64,000 nucleotides of DNA from Schistocephalus solidus (GCA_017591395.1 WEDG01000348.1:1-64000); one strand, 5' to 3'; counted from the stretch's first letter, positions 1-11,587 are shown. The notes: generated by a model from the letters alone, not told the origin. Numbers and translations: made by a program.

Positions 1-162
1 ACCACCAGGAGCAGCAAGCACTTTTACTCTGATGATGGAAGCGAGAAGGCTTTCGAAACGTCAGTACAAATACAATTTGTCCATGAACTCGCCCCCTCAT
101 CTTCTTCGTCTTCTTCAGAGATGATGAACGCGATAAGATAACGGGACCTCGAATATTTACGC

Positions 163-265
<103 letters not shown>

Positions 266-307
266 ATGATGTGGAACCGACAAAGACGAGGGAGACCGGA
301 ATGGCCA

Positions 308-391
308 TTTCCTTAAGCAGATCGGTGAGCCCCACACTATCATATATATATATATATATGATAGTGTGGGGCTCACCGGTCTGCTGAAGGA
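308..391. repeat. Short perfect-looking hairpin with TA loop
   Basis: About 36 bases starting TTCCTTAAGCAGATCGGTGA are repeated in inverted orientation after a short TA run, ending CGGTCTGCTGAAGGAA. The arm sequence (GCAGATCGGTGAGCCCCAC) also occurs near 614-633 beside the SINE copies, so it is the sequence that flanks or belongs to this SINE family. Confidence 0.85.
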
Positions 392-471
392 ACATGTATG
401 TTCCGTTGTGCCCTGGAGCTCAGACTAGAGCCCTCGCAGGCGGTCGCATAGCGACGTGTAGCATATTATGA

Positions 472-612
472 AATGGAACCGACAAAGACCAGAGAGACCG
501 GAATGGCCATTTCTGGCTTATTAGCCGTCATCAGCCAGTCATACCCAATCCCAAGTGTGACACACCTGGGATTCGAACCAGCGACCTTTGGTATTTGAGT
601 CGAACGCTCCTT
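472..612 (-). mobile_element. tRNA-derived SINE, minus strand, head truncated
   Basis: Read on the minus strand this contains a B-box-like GGTTCGAATCCCAGGTGT, then the SINE body TGACTGGCTGATGACGGCTA, and ends in TGTCTTTGTCGGTTCCA-like sequence. The same body follows the tRNA-like head at 673-826, so the two copies are inverted relative to each other. The A box is missing: the copy ends at GAGCGTTCGACTCAAATA. Confidence 0.75.
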
Positions 613-672
613 AAGCAGATCGGTGAGCCCCACCCTATTATCATATTCCCGATCACAACCGACAAAACAACG

Positions 673-826
673 AGCCCGTGGCTCAATGGTAGAGCGTTCG
701 ACTCAAATACTAAAGGTCGCGGTTTCGAATCCCAGGTGTGCCACACTTGGGATTGGGTATGACTGGCTGATGACGGCTAATAAGCCAGAAATGGCCATTC
801 TGGTCCCCCTTGTCTTTGTCGGTTCC
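673..826 (+). mobile_element. tRNA-derived SINE, plus strand
   Basis: The head has a Pol III A box (TGGCTCAATGG at about 679-689) and a B-box region (GGTTTCGAATCC, with one extra T compared with consensus). It is followed by a non-tRNA body that recurs at 38803-38960 and 59589-59727 and ends in CTTTGTCGGTTCCA. tRNA-like heads fused to an unrelated recurrent body define a SINE rather than a tRNA gene. Confidence 0.8.
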
Positions 827-828
827 AC

Positions 829-831
<3 letters not shown>

Positions 832-877
<46 letters not shown>

Positions 878-885
878 TATATATG
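832..885. repeat. (TA)n microsatellite after SINE tail
   Basis: A TA run of about 50 bases directly follows the SINE end. It may be the SINE's 3' simple-repeat tail. Confidence 0.95.
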
Positions 886-1284
886 AATTTACACATAGTC
901 AGTGACAAACTATCTCGAATATATACAAATTTGTTATAATTCGACGGCGCTTTTCAATATCATCTAGGAAAGCATTCCGGTCATGCAGTCAGTGTTCTTT
1001 ACTCGGTTCAGTGGACTGAAGTCATGCAGAGCCACGTCCGGCTGGTAGGCTTGATATCGCGTCTCCCATGACTCGCTGTGTCGCAGAGAAGCTTGAAAAT
1101 CCATGAACTGGGGGACAGAGTATAAGCCTTGCAGTATGATACGAGATATTTTATAAAATTCCCCCTCTTCCTTCACAGCTTAACTCATCTAAATGCACAA
1201 GCAACGTGGCTAACTGAAAACCCCCTAATTTATACATTATAAGCCTTCGCAAATAATGAGGCATAATCACTGGAACAGGAGCTT
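886..1284. other. Anonymous sequence, nothing recognised
   Basis: I see no repeat family, motif or credible reading frame in this stretch. The 70-residue minus-strand frame at 964-1176 matches nothing I know. Confidence 0.4.
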
Positions 1285-1645
1285 CATTAGTTTGACGTTT
1301 CGGATTCTCCCTCGAATCCATCCTCAGAGCCAGAGGGAGATAAGGGTATTGGATTGCCCAGGTTTTGTAGCATTTATAGGATGTAGTTGCTAGGCTACTA
1401 AATGCCTATCCCAATTGACAGCTCCCGACTTTTCATCAATATTGCAATTTATTTCGAGTCAGGACATGAATGTATTTCCATGGCTTCGAATTTCGTCTGA
1501 AACAAGGGTCAAGATTCCAGAGGGTAGATCACTAGTTGACGATTCTCCTACTTTGCTTCTTTTCGGGATTCTGCATTCTTGGCAATCAAAGAGAGCTCAG
1601 ACTTTGTCTAAGCCAATTGTTCAGGGAGCAGGGAGTTAACTGGGC
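1285..1645 (-). mobile_element. Penelope-type noncoding tail with hammerhead-like motif
   Basis: On the minus strand 1294-1327 reads CTGAGGA, then a 6 bp stem GGATTC/GAATCC, then GAAACGTC. The CCGAAACGTC ending recurs in related form at 61866-61899. The block ATTTATAGGATGTAGTTGC at 1371-1389 and the CCCAATTGACAGCTCCCG that follows recur at 10715-10775, which defines a dispersed family. I attribute it to Penelope-like elements because such tails with GAAACGTC-type motifs are typical of them. The attribution is inference. Confidence 0.5.
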
Positions 1646-1724
1646 TTTAACTGATGCATTTCCATTACCCGATCGTTCATAATAAGTCACTTCACACAAT
1701 CAGTGTTTTCTTCGGTTATTTATA

Positions 1725-1900
1725 TTTATAGACGGCACGGTAACAGGTACCCAGCCTCCATAATACAGGTGGCCTTGACCTAAATTTGAGGAAACTTAGG
1801 GTAAAGCTTGGGGCTACGGTTAGAGTTTAGTGTGGAAGTTAGATTTAGGATTTGGTTAAAAACCTTGTCGAAGGTTAGAAGCCTCAACCGGTGATTTCTT
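1725..1900 (+). mobile_element. Partial MITE with TTAGGG-like interior
   Basis: The sequence CACGGTAACAGGTACCCAGC, then AATACAGGTGGCC and AAATTTGAGGAAACTTAGGG, follows the same order as the MITE end at 11450-11525 and 44490-44560. It runs into degenerate TTAGG/TTAGAG-like repeats. Only the left part is recognisable. Confidence 0.5.
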
Positions 1901-2229
1901 CCCCATTTATAATTTTCCTTTCCCACTCAGGATTGTGAAATATGAAGGGATTGACCACTTAGGCTTTGGCTATTTTTGCATTTATCTCCGAAAATCGATT
2001 TTTCGTTATGTTTTAAATGTGAAAGCGCACGTGCACTTTCACAAGCACATTGTAAATCAATAATTCACCGACTTCAATTAAAGTGACTTCAACCTCGAGC
2101 CAGTAATTTTTAAGCTGTAGGCTGTAATATATCAGCATTTTTTGGTCTTAATTCATACGACCAAGGTTTGAAGTGAATTCCCAGGTTAGGGCTGTCGATC
2201 CAACGCCTAGGTGCCTACAAAAAAAAACC

Positions 2230-2700
2230 GCCAAAAGGCACTTTGAAACTATCACCACGTGCCAGGGCTGGAAAGTTGTTAAGTTACTCAACAACGATGT
2301 CCTACGCCTCTCTGCGAGTCAGACTGTAACGACTCACTCGCACCGTTGCGTTTATGGCATTCCCACTTTTGAGAGATGACAAAACGCCTAAATCACACGT
2401 CATACCTATTGAATTATGGATCCTGTGTAGGCGGGTTGTTTAAATTTTTCTGCCAATGTATCCACACACCCACCTACGGTCGTCTTGACTTTGCACATGG
2501 CTAGGGTGGGAAGAGGGAATAAGGCAGGGGGCAGCTGAGATCTGCTTCACTATAGACCGATTCCAGCGCAGTTAACTACTGTTCTCACATCTTAGTCCAA
2601 TGGTGACCCGTATTACATGTGACAGTCAAACTATGGTGTACGTGGGGCCCATATACTGCGCACACAGCTCTTACCGAAAACCAACAGCATAAATAGTTGG
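2230..2700 (+). mobile_element. Worn 3' tail of the zinc-finger LINE
   Basis: Landmarks of the LINE 3' tail occur in the right order but diverged: GAAACTATCACCACGTGCCA near 2247, TTATGGCATTCCCACT near 2351 and CACCTACGGTCGTCTTGACT near 2471, followed by a purine-rich block. No coding part is left. Confidence 0.45.
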
Positions 2701-5504
2701 CTGAAGCCAACCATCAATGGCATTTAGCAAGGTAGCCTGGTCGCTAGGAAAGACTATGTGCGATTTCGTCCGCTTGTGGAGCTCCCCTCTGAGCCCTTTC
2801 CCTCCCTCTCTCCGGGGCCACCCCATTGCGGCGAACAAATAATGGTCGAGAACACCACCAACAGAGTCCAAGAGAGTCGGGAATGGCCCGTTGTCACTAT
2901 TAGCAACGATTCATGTTTTTTCTCAAGTTTTGAAATTTAGCCTATTTCCTGTGCCTACTAGCATGCTTCTCGATTTCTTCGTTGTTTTTAAAATCAACTA
3001 CTTCTGATATAACCTCAGTGAGTTTTGTTTCCGGCCAAATAGCTGCTCGTTTACACACGTGGCACTAACAGCTGCGGTAGTTGGCACCCGATCTCCAATG
3101 AGTTCTGTATTGACACGCCGGTTTTTGGTCAGTGTGGCATTCTTTTTCGAGGAAGTGCAGTGCTAGTAAATAAATAATGAAAGCATTCTTATGAACTCTC
3201 AAGACTGACGTTTGAGACTCGGGTCGGGCTCCAAGTGGCGCCACCTACAATATGTGTCAGGACATTAGGTGCGTTGTGAACGCCAGTGCAAGTTGCTTTT
3301 ACTCGCAGCCCAAAGATAGTTTCAGTGGCCATCTACTGACAAAAACCCTTTAAAAAGGGAGAAGGGACGACATAAAATGCGGGTAGATTGATACAGTTCG
3401 TGTCGGGCTTATTATGTCTTCAGTCAGACAAATATAACCTTTTAAAACATTACCTTACCCACGACAGTACTTACCTAATACTTGAGGGAATTGAAATGAT
3501 GCATTACTAGCGGGAATACAAAGCTCCCTAAAAAGTCTTTCTTGCGTAAGGTCAGGAATAGGATCCAATACCTGACGCGTTAAATGAACGGCATTGGACT
3601 CATTTTCTATTAACTTTACCTAGCGCCACCCAGTGTTAGCTACCGCCTGTTTGAACGTAAAACCTTTACCAACAAGTGCATTATTTTCGGGGAAAAAAAT
3701 TGGTTGGCTCGGCTCTGTCATTCTGCCACTGATAATGCTGCAGTTTTTGACGGAATTCGAATGTATCCTTGGAGATAATTCCTGTAAAGCTTTCGTTACC
3801 AACACGCAGAAGAGCATGTGATCAGATTATTGTGTCTGTGGGCTTGTGGGTTATGATTCACAGGTTGGTAAATTAGGCTCCCTGCGCATATTTCACAAAA
3901 TCATCCTTTTTTGTGCAAGCCTTTTTTCCCTCAGCATTTGGAGGGGCAAGGCTCTCGCCATTTTTTACTTTTAAGCGTGAAATTTAAGAGGTTCTGATCC
4001 AGTTTTGCCCTTCACAATTTTTAAAAAAGGAGAGTGGTTAATCTCATATGCACTCTCTCAGATTTGTACATTACTCTGAAAGCACCTATGGGGTGTAGCA
4101 TTATGGATCAATAATAATGCACCCTATCGTTCACTTAATCATCGCTGTTGTGTGTTCTGTATGCTAATTTTGGATGTCACTCCTAAGTTTTTGAAGCTGC
4201 TCTAAAGGACGAAGTACTTTGGAATATCATACCAGTTTTTTTGGAAAGGCAAATATATAAATATATATATATCTACATTTTAAACGTTATTAGAAGACTT
4301 TCTTCCTACAGTCCATTGTCTTTCTGTTAATTTAATTGTTTAAAGTCATATGCTTAGAGCAATTTTTCGGAGGGGACAGCTTTTCACAGATGGAACGTTC
4401 TGTCCAAAGACGAGGGGCTCCATGCGGTGTGCGGAAAGGATCGCTATCTGCCTGACAGAAGACAAGGCGTTCTGTCCGGTTGATAATAATAAAAGTAATA
4501 ATAATAATAATTTTATTTAATGCCAGTTTGCAGTCAATGTCAAAATAAGTGCACAGTAGGGATCAAGCTAGCAGTGTAAAAACTCCTGATGGCTAAATAT
4601 ACTTGCTAGAGTTTGTCGCTAATAGAGGTTATTCGGAGAAAAAACTGCAACCCGTGGAATGACTGCAGTTCCGACCGGGACTATTTAGCACTAGTAAAGC
4701 GAGTGTTTTCAGACTCCATTAATTTGCACCTAACCGAAATTATCTATCAGATAAGAGTGCGTGGATGAATCTTTGCTCGCTGTCGACCGAATAATTTACC
4801 TGCTGGGTTACGGGATGCAGAGTCCGTAAAATTTACCGGATGGTGAGACCTATCAGAGGGATCAGCGACAACGCAATCGGTGAATTCGGTGTATTTGGCA
4901 ACCTAACTTTGGGAAAGTTGTCTTCAGAGCAAAAAGTTAGAACTTAAATGGGAGTTTCCTAAAATTCACAAGGGTTCTCAAGAACAAACAAAGTAGGTAT
5001 GCGATATTTTAGAAGTTACTTATTCATAAAAAGGCAGAAGAAGACGAGACTGACGAGGAAATTGAAAAAGACGATAAAAAGGACTAAACTGATAGTGACG
5101 ACACTGGTGGTGGTCTCGAAATATGAGTCTTTTGCTGCTGGTGATCAAGAAGAAGGAGGAGGTTCCGGTGATATTTGCCTCTCCTTTCAAACTGGGGAGT
5201 GAGTTCTTCATCAAGAAGCAAAAAATGGGTCCAGCCCGGCTGTTTACTTGCTCTGCCTGTTGTCTTGTTTCCCATTCTCCGCAACGGCTTCGTTCAGGTG
5301 ACTGAGAGGGCATGTACCTATTATACCTCATGGGACATTCTGCAGAGCCTGTCCTGCAAATATGCACGTCCCAACGAAGTCAACGTAAAGATTGGTGTTT
5401 ATCGTATGACAAGCTATTTCTAATAATTTTTAATAGCATCTCACTGCAAAGTTGAAGTTCTATATTCGTGTTTCCAGCCATTGGACTGTCTGATCCCGTA
5501 GTTG
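2700..5504. other. Anonymous sequence with an (AAT)n tract
   Basis: I recognise no gene here. An (AAT)n tract lies near 4485-4513 and a short (TA)n near 4254-4272. The overlapping frames around 3620-3821 and 5020-5423 lie on both strands over the same DNA and carry no motif I recognise, so I do not call them genes. Confidence 0.5.
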
Positions 5505-5944
5505 ACAGTTCGAAAATCGACTTCGACGAGGTCCATAGTGTGCCCCACAGCATGATGGTGTAGGGACGTTGACTTACGTGTGAGTTGGATTATAATGATA
5601 GCAGACTTGTGTGGAATCTACTTCCTTCTCTCCTCCTCCCCCAACTGGGTCCGGTCACATTACCAAGTTAAGAAGAACGGAGACGGGAGAGGGTGCAGGC
5701 GGTTGGCACGGCGAGAAGCCCCCCTCCTCCCTTCCGCCTAAGCGTGCCACAACATCGGCTCAGCTCCCAAATGGGTGAGTGTGCCATGGTGGCCACATTC
5801 AGAAGGAGCCATGGAAGTCGAAATATCAGTCAACCAGTTTTCCACTCCACACTAGCGCACCTTGTGCTGACCTCGAGGTCCGTGTTATCCCATCTGCGAG
5901 CAAACTTCCAAGCCCCGGCTTTTAGCACACTGTAATAATATCAC
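5505..5944 (-). other. LINE copy E 3' untranslated tail
   Basis: Noncoding 3' tail in minus orientation. It shares the pyrimidine block CTTCTCTCCTCCTCCCCCA, the ACCAAGTTAAGAAGAACGGA block and the terminal GACGAGGTCCAT block with the tails at 18521-18900, 37040-37312 and 43900-44118. It contains no reading frame of interest. Confidence 0.75.
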
Positions 5945-6650
5945 ACTTGCAAGAGACGTGCCCATTGCGTGCTTGTTTTCTGTGATGGGCGTGTTCATGT
6001 ATGATGGAGAGCTCTGGTAATGGGGTATGGCTGGCGGCATTCGACTGCAAGTTTTCATGCTGACGCACTTGACCGAATAGACCAATGCGATGACTCAGTG
6101 TGCGTGGGCAGTGCAGAAAATGGAGGCGGATGTGGCGAGTGTTTGTCACGGCTCCTGGCCCTTGTGTGCCGGTCACAGTGCGATGGATTCGCAAGTGACC
6201 GACCAGGTCGAGGCGTGAGATGCATGCTCGATCACACCAAGGACAGGTTTACGATCGAGTCGCCCATTGTTGGTGCTGGGAGCGGGGGACGTGGTGGTGT
6301 TGGTCATGGTCATCTACGCATGGGTTTTGGCAGGGAGGATAAAGTTGACGGTGATCGACAATGGCGGGGGGCATCGGAAGTGTGATCATCGGTGATGGAA
6401 GTTGCCATCGCCATGGACGTCGAGGAGAGTGGGACAGAGGGGACGATAGGGATGTTTGTAGATGCGGCAGTTGAGGTTGGCGGGTTACTGCTGCCCTGAC
6501 TGCGGACAAGTTCAACGAGGCCGATTCGTGAGCAGAATGCCCGTTGGTAGTGTGGACCTATTGGGAAGACTTGGACGTTGGCGTTTGGGATCAAAGGCGC
6601 TAGCGAGCTGCCCCTTTGGTTTGATTCATAGACTGCTGCTCCCAATCTTC
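5945..6650 (-). pseudogene. LINE copy E C-terminal C2H2 finger region (broken)
   Basis: Minus-strand frames show the RT C-terminal signature GAAVYESNQRG at the upstream end (about 6645-6610; intact copies read GAAIYEANRI). A damaged first finger ending in FCSRIGLVELVRS follows, then a Thr/Ser/Pro-rich linker and a last finger LHCPRTLSHRIGLFG near 6120-5990. Several cysteines and histidines of the C-x2-C-x12-H-x3-H pattern are lost and at least two frameshifts separate the pieces. The region would be the C-terminal nucleic-acid-binding tail of the LINE protein. Confidence 0.7.
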
Positions 6651-8735
6651 AGGGCTCGTCTCCAGGCCGATTGATCCTCTTTAAGGTCCTCAAAGGTCTT
6701 CGATATTATTTGCAAGGGCTTCGGAGAGTTTTTTTAATGTATCCTGGTAGGGTCGTGTTTGTCCTCCCTGTTGGCAGGTACATGTGTCGAGAAGAGAAGA
6801 GTCGTTTGGGTAATGGCTCTTTGTCCATCCTCACGAGGTGGCCGCTCTATCATAGTTTCGGTTTCTTCAGCATGGTGTGGATGCCGTGGATTCCGGTGCA
6901 TTCGATGACTTCCATGCATGGCATCCTGCCTTGTCATCTCAGCTTCAGTATTCAGTGGACGCAACTGAGATGAAAGTGGTTGAGGTTTCTCATAGAATAA
7001 TCAAATCTCCGCTCAATGCATGGATGTCGTCAAGACAACGGCCTTGTATATCTTCAGTTTAGGGTCCATACGAAGGCCATGACGCTGCCACACGGAGGCT
7101 TGCAGATGGCCGAATGCCTGGCTGGCTTTGAAGATCTCCTGCACAACTTCGTCGTACATTTTTCTCCTGCTTGAGACTGTTCGGCCTAAACAGATGGAGT
7201 TTTCCACGGTTGTCGTTGACGTTCATTAGAGGGATGCCGTATTCAGTGTTGGGCGTCGGTTTTGTCCGTGTTAATGGTCAGTCTGAATTTGACGCTGCCG
7301 GCGGCAAAAAGGTTCATGCTCCTTTGCATATCATCTTTTGTCGCGGTGTTGAGTGCGCAATCGTCCGCGAAGAGCCGGGCATGGTCAGAAGTCGTAGATA
7401 GACGCGTTGGGACCTGCGTGCACTGGCTACTGAGAAGGTGGCCATCGGTCCAGTAGGCCGTGCGGATTCCTGGGTGCTCATCGCGGTAGGCCTCCATCAG
7501 CATGGCCAATAACATGAAACCGAGGAGGGTGGGAACGAATACACAGCCCTGCTTCACCCCATTGGTCACTGTGACTGCTTCGGAGACTGCTTCCGTTCTC
7601 TGTGACGCGAGCCATCATCCCGTCGTGGAGCTGATGCACCATGTGCATGAATCGCCAAGCGCATCCTAATTTCCACCTGATTTTCCACAATCCACCGTGA
7701 GTCACCAAGTCGGAGACTTTCTTCAGATTGATGAAAGTAGTGGAGGGGTGGATACATATCTCCTGACACTCCTTTTTATAGCTGGTGACTGATGAAGATT
7801 ATTTCGATTGTCCCGCGATAACGTGGGAAGCCACATTGACTTTCCCGGAATAGTCTCTGTTCCGGGTGGCTAATAAGAATAAAAAGAAGAATGTGAGAGA
7901 GAATTTACAGGCGATATTGAGCAACAAGGTGCCTCTGTGCTTATCATAAAATTTTCGGTTGCCTGTGCACTTTTCGCGATGGATGATTGTCACGTCCTCA
8001 AAATTCTGAGTAACTTGCCCTTGGCGCCACATCTCTTGAAGCAGCGTTGCAAGTTTGTTCATCAGCCGGGGACCGCCATGCTTGTCCCGGTGATTGCACG
8101 GTTGTTGTACGGTTCAGATGTCTTCTGCTAGGGGAGGCGGAAGATAAAGGTAATTGTTCGTTTTCACTTAGGGGAGTCGGTCGATGGCAGCGTCAGTGAT
8201 AGCGGATGGGTAGTTAAGGACACTTCTGAAGTGCTTGGTCCAGCGCTTTAGGATCTGTGATTCCTCAGTAAGGAGTGTTATTCCGTCGGAGCTGAGCAGC
8301 GGTTCGATTACTTTGGTGCAGGGGCCGTAGATGGACTTGATGGCGTCGAAGAAGTTCTTAGTTTCGTTGGGATCCGCGTATCGTTGGATTTCCTAGACCT
8401 TGCGCATCATCCAGGCGTCCTCCATCTCCCGCAGCCATTGCTGCCCAAGGCAACAACATCTTGTTGACGTCGGTCCAACGGTCGATGTAGGCTTTGTGCA
8501 GTCTGTTCTGCTTTGCGTATAAGTTGCTCGTATCCGCGTCTTCATCAACCCATTCCTGGCGTTGACGCGTGCACGTCCGAGGACGTCCAGGACGGTGGAA
8601 GGGATGACGTTCCGCGGTTGACCCCACCGTGTTTCCACTGTGGCGTTATCTTCTGCAGTCTGTAGGTCTTTAAGTAGCTGGGTCAATTGCTTACTGAATT
8701 CAGAGCAATGTGCGGGCAAATTAAACAGAATACGA
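6650..8735 (-). pseudogene. LINE copy E reverse transcriptase (broken)
   Basis: The minus strand encodes, in several frames, the RT N-terminal linker (NATVETRW near 8650), the segment LLQEMWRQGQV near 8035, HRGTLLLNIA near 7930, GVKQGCVFVPTL near 7555, the catalytic LFADDCALN near 7320, and the post-RT region KASQAFGHLQASVWQRHGL near 7120-7070. RT copies element RNA into DNA at the nick made by the EEP endonuclease. Both aspartates of FADD are present here, unlike copy B. The palm aspartate motif FVDLxKAFD is obscured by damage near 7800-7700. The copy is inactive. Confidence 0.85.
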
Positions 8736-8879
8736 TAGTAGTAAGTCTATAAATCGCCGGTTGGACTTTATATTTGCATATAATCGTGACCGAGGAGTTC
8801 CATCCGACTGTTTAAACCGTTAACGGCACAGTTCTTTTTTTCACGCATTCTTCTAGCTCAGGCAGTATCTTACACTCGA

Positions 8880-9340
8880 GCAGAAATATAAGTGTGCCAG
8901 CATGTTACATTCAGTGACCGATCTCATAAAATGTTAACCGGCATTTTTTTAATGCGTTTTTGAGTAACAAAGTGTACTTAAGTAGGGTTGTAATATTTGC
9001 TATCGCGCAGCAGAACCGCAATATGGTTCAAATACGCCAAAATGCCAGCTTTTGAATGCACGTCTTTTCGGAAGCCTGGGCAAATAATTAATACATAATT
9101 AGAAATACAAGTTTCTATTTATTTTTCGTGCCCTTAAAAATGCAAATGTATTTATAGAAAACGTAAGCAAAATATTCCTTTTTTTGTCAGTTGGTAGTTC
9201 ACCGCATCTTTTATTCAAATTTTATACTCAAAGGAATTATTTATCTAGGTTTTGAAAAAGTTTGTAGATTTCCGAATAATTCTGAGTGCTGTTTTTGCAT
9301 TCGCACTTAGGGTTTCCAGCCTACCAGCTGTATACGAGAA
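8880..9340 (+). repeat. AT-rich dispersed repeat with TACTTAAGTA motif
   Basis: This belongs to a family also seen at 18058-18414, 20878-21345, 21520-21836 (inverted), 60390-60600 and 61966-62210 (inverted). Shared landmarks are GTGACCGATCTCATAAAATG, GTACTTAAGTAGGGTTGTAA, GCCAGCTTTTGAATGCA, TTTATAGAAAACGTAAGCAA and TTTTGAAAAAGTTTGTAGA, in this order. It is noncoding. Confidence 0.7.
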
Positions 9341-10690
9341 CCTATCCTAGCCGAAAACCCGCGAAGTTGCGAGGAATTACTGTATTAGAAAAGTGATTAC
9401 AGTTCCATACGGTTAAGCCATGCAACGTTAGAAAATTTATCAACGCGGGGGTAGAATTTTACTTACCGTCTGCGTTGGGAGTGAGCAAACAAAGTCCAGA
9501 GTCGGTAAATGTTCAGATGCATGGATACGGTTCTCCGGTGATGATGAAGGTCATAAAATAGAATGTTTATAAAATCGTTGATGTTCGAATGAATGAACCC
9601 AGTTGGTACGGAATTTGCGCCGAACTTAGAAAGCATCTGATTTATCCTTTTCATAATGAAACATTAAAAGTTTTTCGGTCAAATTGCAAGCCAAAACTAA
9701 AGACGCCGGAGAGTTTCACAAAATATCGGTATCGCTACTCGGTGGGAATCTATGTCCAATAAGTCCGATGACCGTAATATGATCTTTTTACATCCTTAGC
9801 ATCTCATTTATTAGTCTTCCGGTCGTTTTGAAAATTATTTTCTATACTGCCCCACAGTATGTAAGTAGTTTAAGTCACCCAAGCACTTCGATCGTGATAG
9901 GGTGGCTTCCTTGGGAGACTTGGGGTGAAAATTCAGGTGTTTCATGGCGGAATTGCCAACTTCAACACAGCATATGACAAACACGCCTCTCCTCAATCAA
10001 CTTTATGCGAAAACTCACCGAATGGGGAAACTATTCCTTGGTCAGACACTAACGGAAAAAGCATGCCGTGGCTTTGTCGTAAAGACGACAGAGTTTACTA
10101 ATTTAATGAAGTCTGGATAATGCCACACTTTTTAGCGGCTTCGTCTACTCCTCGTACTAGCGCTGTTTTGGTGCTTTCGAACTGCTACATGTGCGTAAAA
10201 GCATTCGTCAATCAGGTGTCGGGCTAAAGTGTTCTCACTTACCCACACTTGCACGCATTACGGGACATCACTCTCACGCCAACACTCACTACCATATGGG
10301 ACAGAGAATGGAAACACGACCACCAGGGCGTCATGCTAACATCTATTTTTAACGTGGAAGCATTCAGAGTACGTTAAAGAATCTACATATTGGAGATCAG
10401 CGTGATGTGTCACCGCGGGTTTGGATCTATATCTGCGACACAGCGTAGCCCATAAATTGCCCTACGGCGCTCTTCTTTGGTGCAGTTGCAACGGGAGCCA
10501 CTGGTGTCCCTTTCCGAGGATTGCGATTTTCACGGAACCAAAGCATTTTCAGGCCGACAAGAACATGCAGTTTAAAAATAGGCAAATAACAGGCGGTCAT
10601 TCAAAACAGCACATTATTGACCCGAAAACTCGAGAGGTTCGAGTGTTTTTTATGAATTTGCCAGTAGAACCAAATCGTCGCAGATAAGGG
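9340..10690. other. Anonymous sequence
   Basis: I recognise no gene or repeat here. An 88-residue frame at 10421-10687 has no motif I can name. Confidence 0.4.
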
Positions 10691-11102
10691 GATGAGAGCG
10701 CCAGGGATGGAGTATTTATAGGATGCAGTTGCCACCCCGCCACGTACCTAACCCAATTAGCAGATCCCGCATTTATCGCTGGTGGTCGTACCGGACACGA
10801 TGATTACTCGTCACTCCATGTCTGAGTAGTTAACCATTCTCGATTCTTGGTGTGATGATGAATCAGCACTGTTACTCGCAGTCACTAGAAATTTAGGCTG
10901 CTCGCGTCCTCCCCGCGTGGCTAATTACTCTCCTTAAGCCAAGTCTCAGCACAGAATATGGAGCCGCGATGTTTTGCGCTTATTAATCGACTGTGGGCCA
11001 GAGAACCAAGACTCACGTGGTTGCAAGCCCATGCGAGAATGTTGGCCTCGTCAAACTTAAAGGTGTGGCTGGGGCTCGTCGCATGAGCCGCGATCTGATA
11101 AA
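10690..11102 (-). mobile_element. Penelope-type noncoding tail
   Basis: TTTATAGGATGCAGTTGCCA followed by CTAACCCAATTAGCAGATCCCG matches the block at 1371-1420 and defines the same dispersed family. It ends exactly where the left arm of the large palindrome begins (GATAAACACTTTTTAAAG), so the palindrome breakpoint falls in or beside this tail. Confidence 0.45.
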
Positions 11103-11419
11103 CACTTTTTAAAGAGTATGGTTTCCGCAGGTGACAGAAAAAGTGCGATAAAAAGCCGACATCCCGACTTTTTCAAAATATTCTGGGGTTATGCCGCAAA
11201 ATTATCGATTTTATAACCTCACCTGAGTAACCCTTCCTAATCGAAAACACATTTACAAATTTTGGTTAACATTTCATGAAATCAGTCACTGACTATACCT
11301 GGTCGACAAGATAAAAAAGACCTTTCTTCGGCCCATCTGGAGGTCAGAAGTGTTTTAAAATATTTTCCGGAAAGCGATTTCCAGATTATTCTTCTCGAAA
11401 GCTCAACGGTCACTATGAT

Positions 11420-11587
11420 AAGGATAACTTGTATGGCCGCCTACACAGGACACGGGAGAAGGAACCACCCACAATACATGTAGCTTTGCGCCAAATTCAA
11501 AGGAAATTACGCTTAGGATTGAGGTGAGGGTTAGGTTTAAGTTTGAATTTAATGTTAGATTTGGGGTTAGAGTCATGATTAGGCTAA
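11420..11587 (+). mobile_element. MITE left end interrupted by LINE
   Basis: GATAAGGATAACTTGTATGG then CCGCCTACACAGGACACGGG is the terminal repeat also seen at both ends of the element at 44464-44874. AAATTCAAAGGAAATTACGC and a TTAGGT/TTAAG-rich interior follow. The sequence passes directly into the LINE finger region at about 11588, so the right end is missing. Confidence 0.75.

Larger units (their letters stand above)
5505..8735 (-). mobile_element. 5'-truncated zinc-finger LINE, copy E
   Basis: This is a minus-strand copy of the non-LTR retrotransposon that is most complete at 32866-37312. It starts near 8735, just before the RT N-terminal region (the EEP endonuclease and 5' leader are missing). 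It runs through RT, the RT C-terminal region and the finger region, and ends in the 3' tail at about 5505 (GTTCGAAAATCGACTTCGACGA on the plus strand). 5' truncation is the usual outcome of target-primed reverse transcription. The copy is old, with many stops and frameshifts, but it alone in the window keeps an intact FADD catalytic motif and the region between RT and fingers that copy B has lost. Confidence 0.85.
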
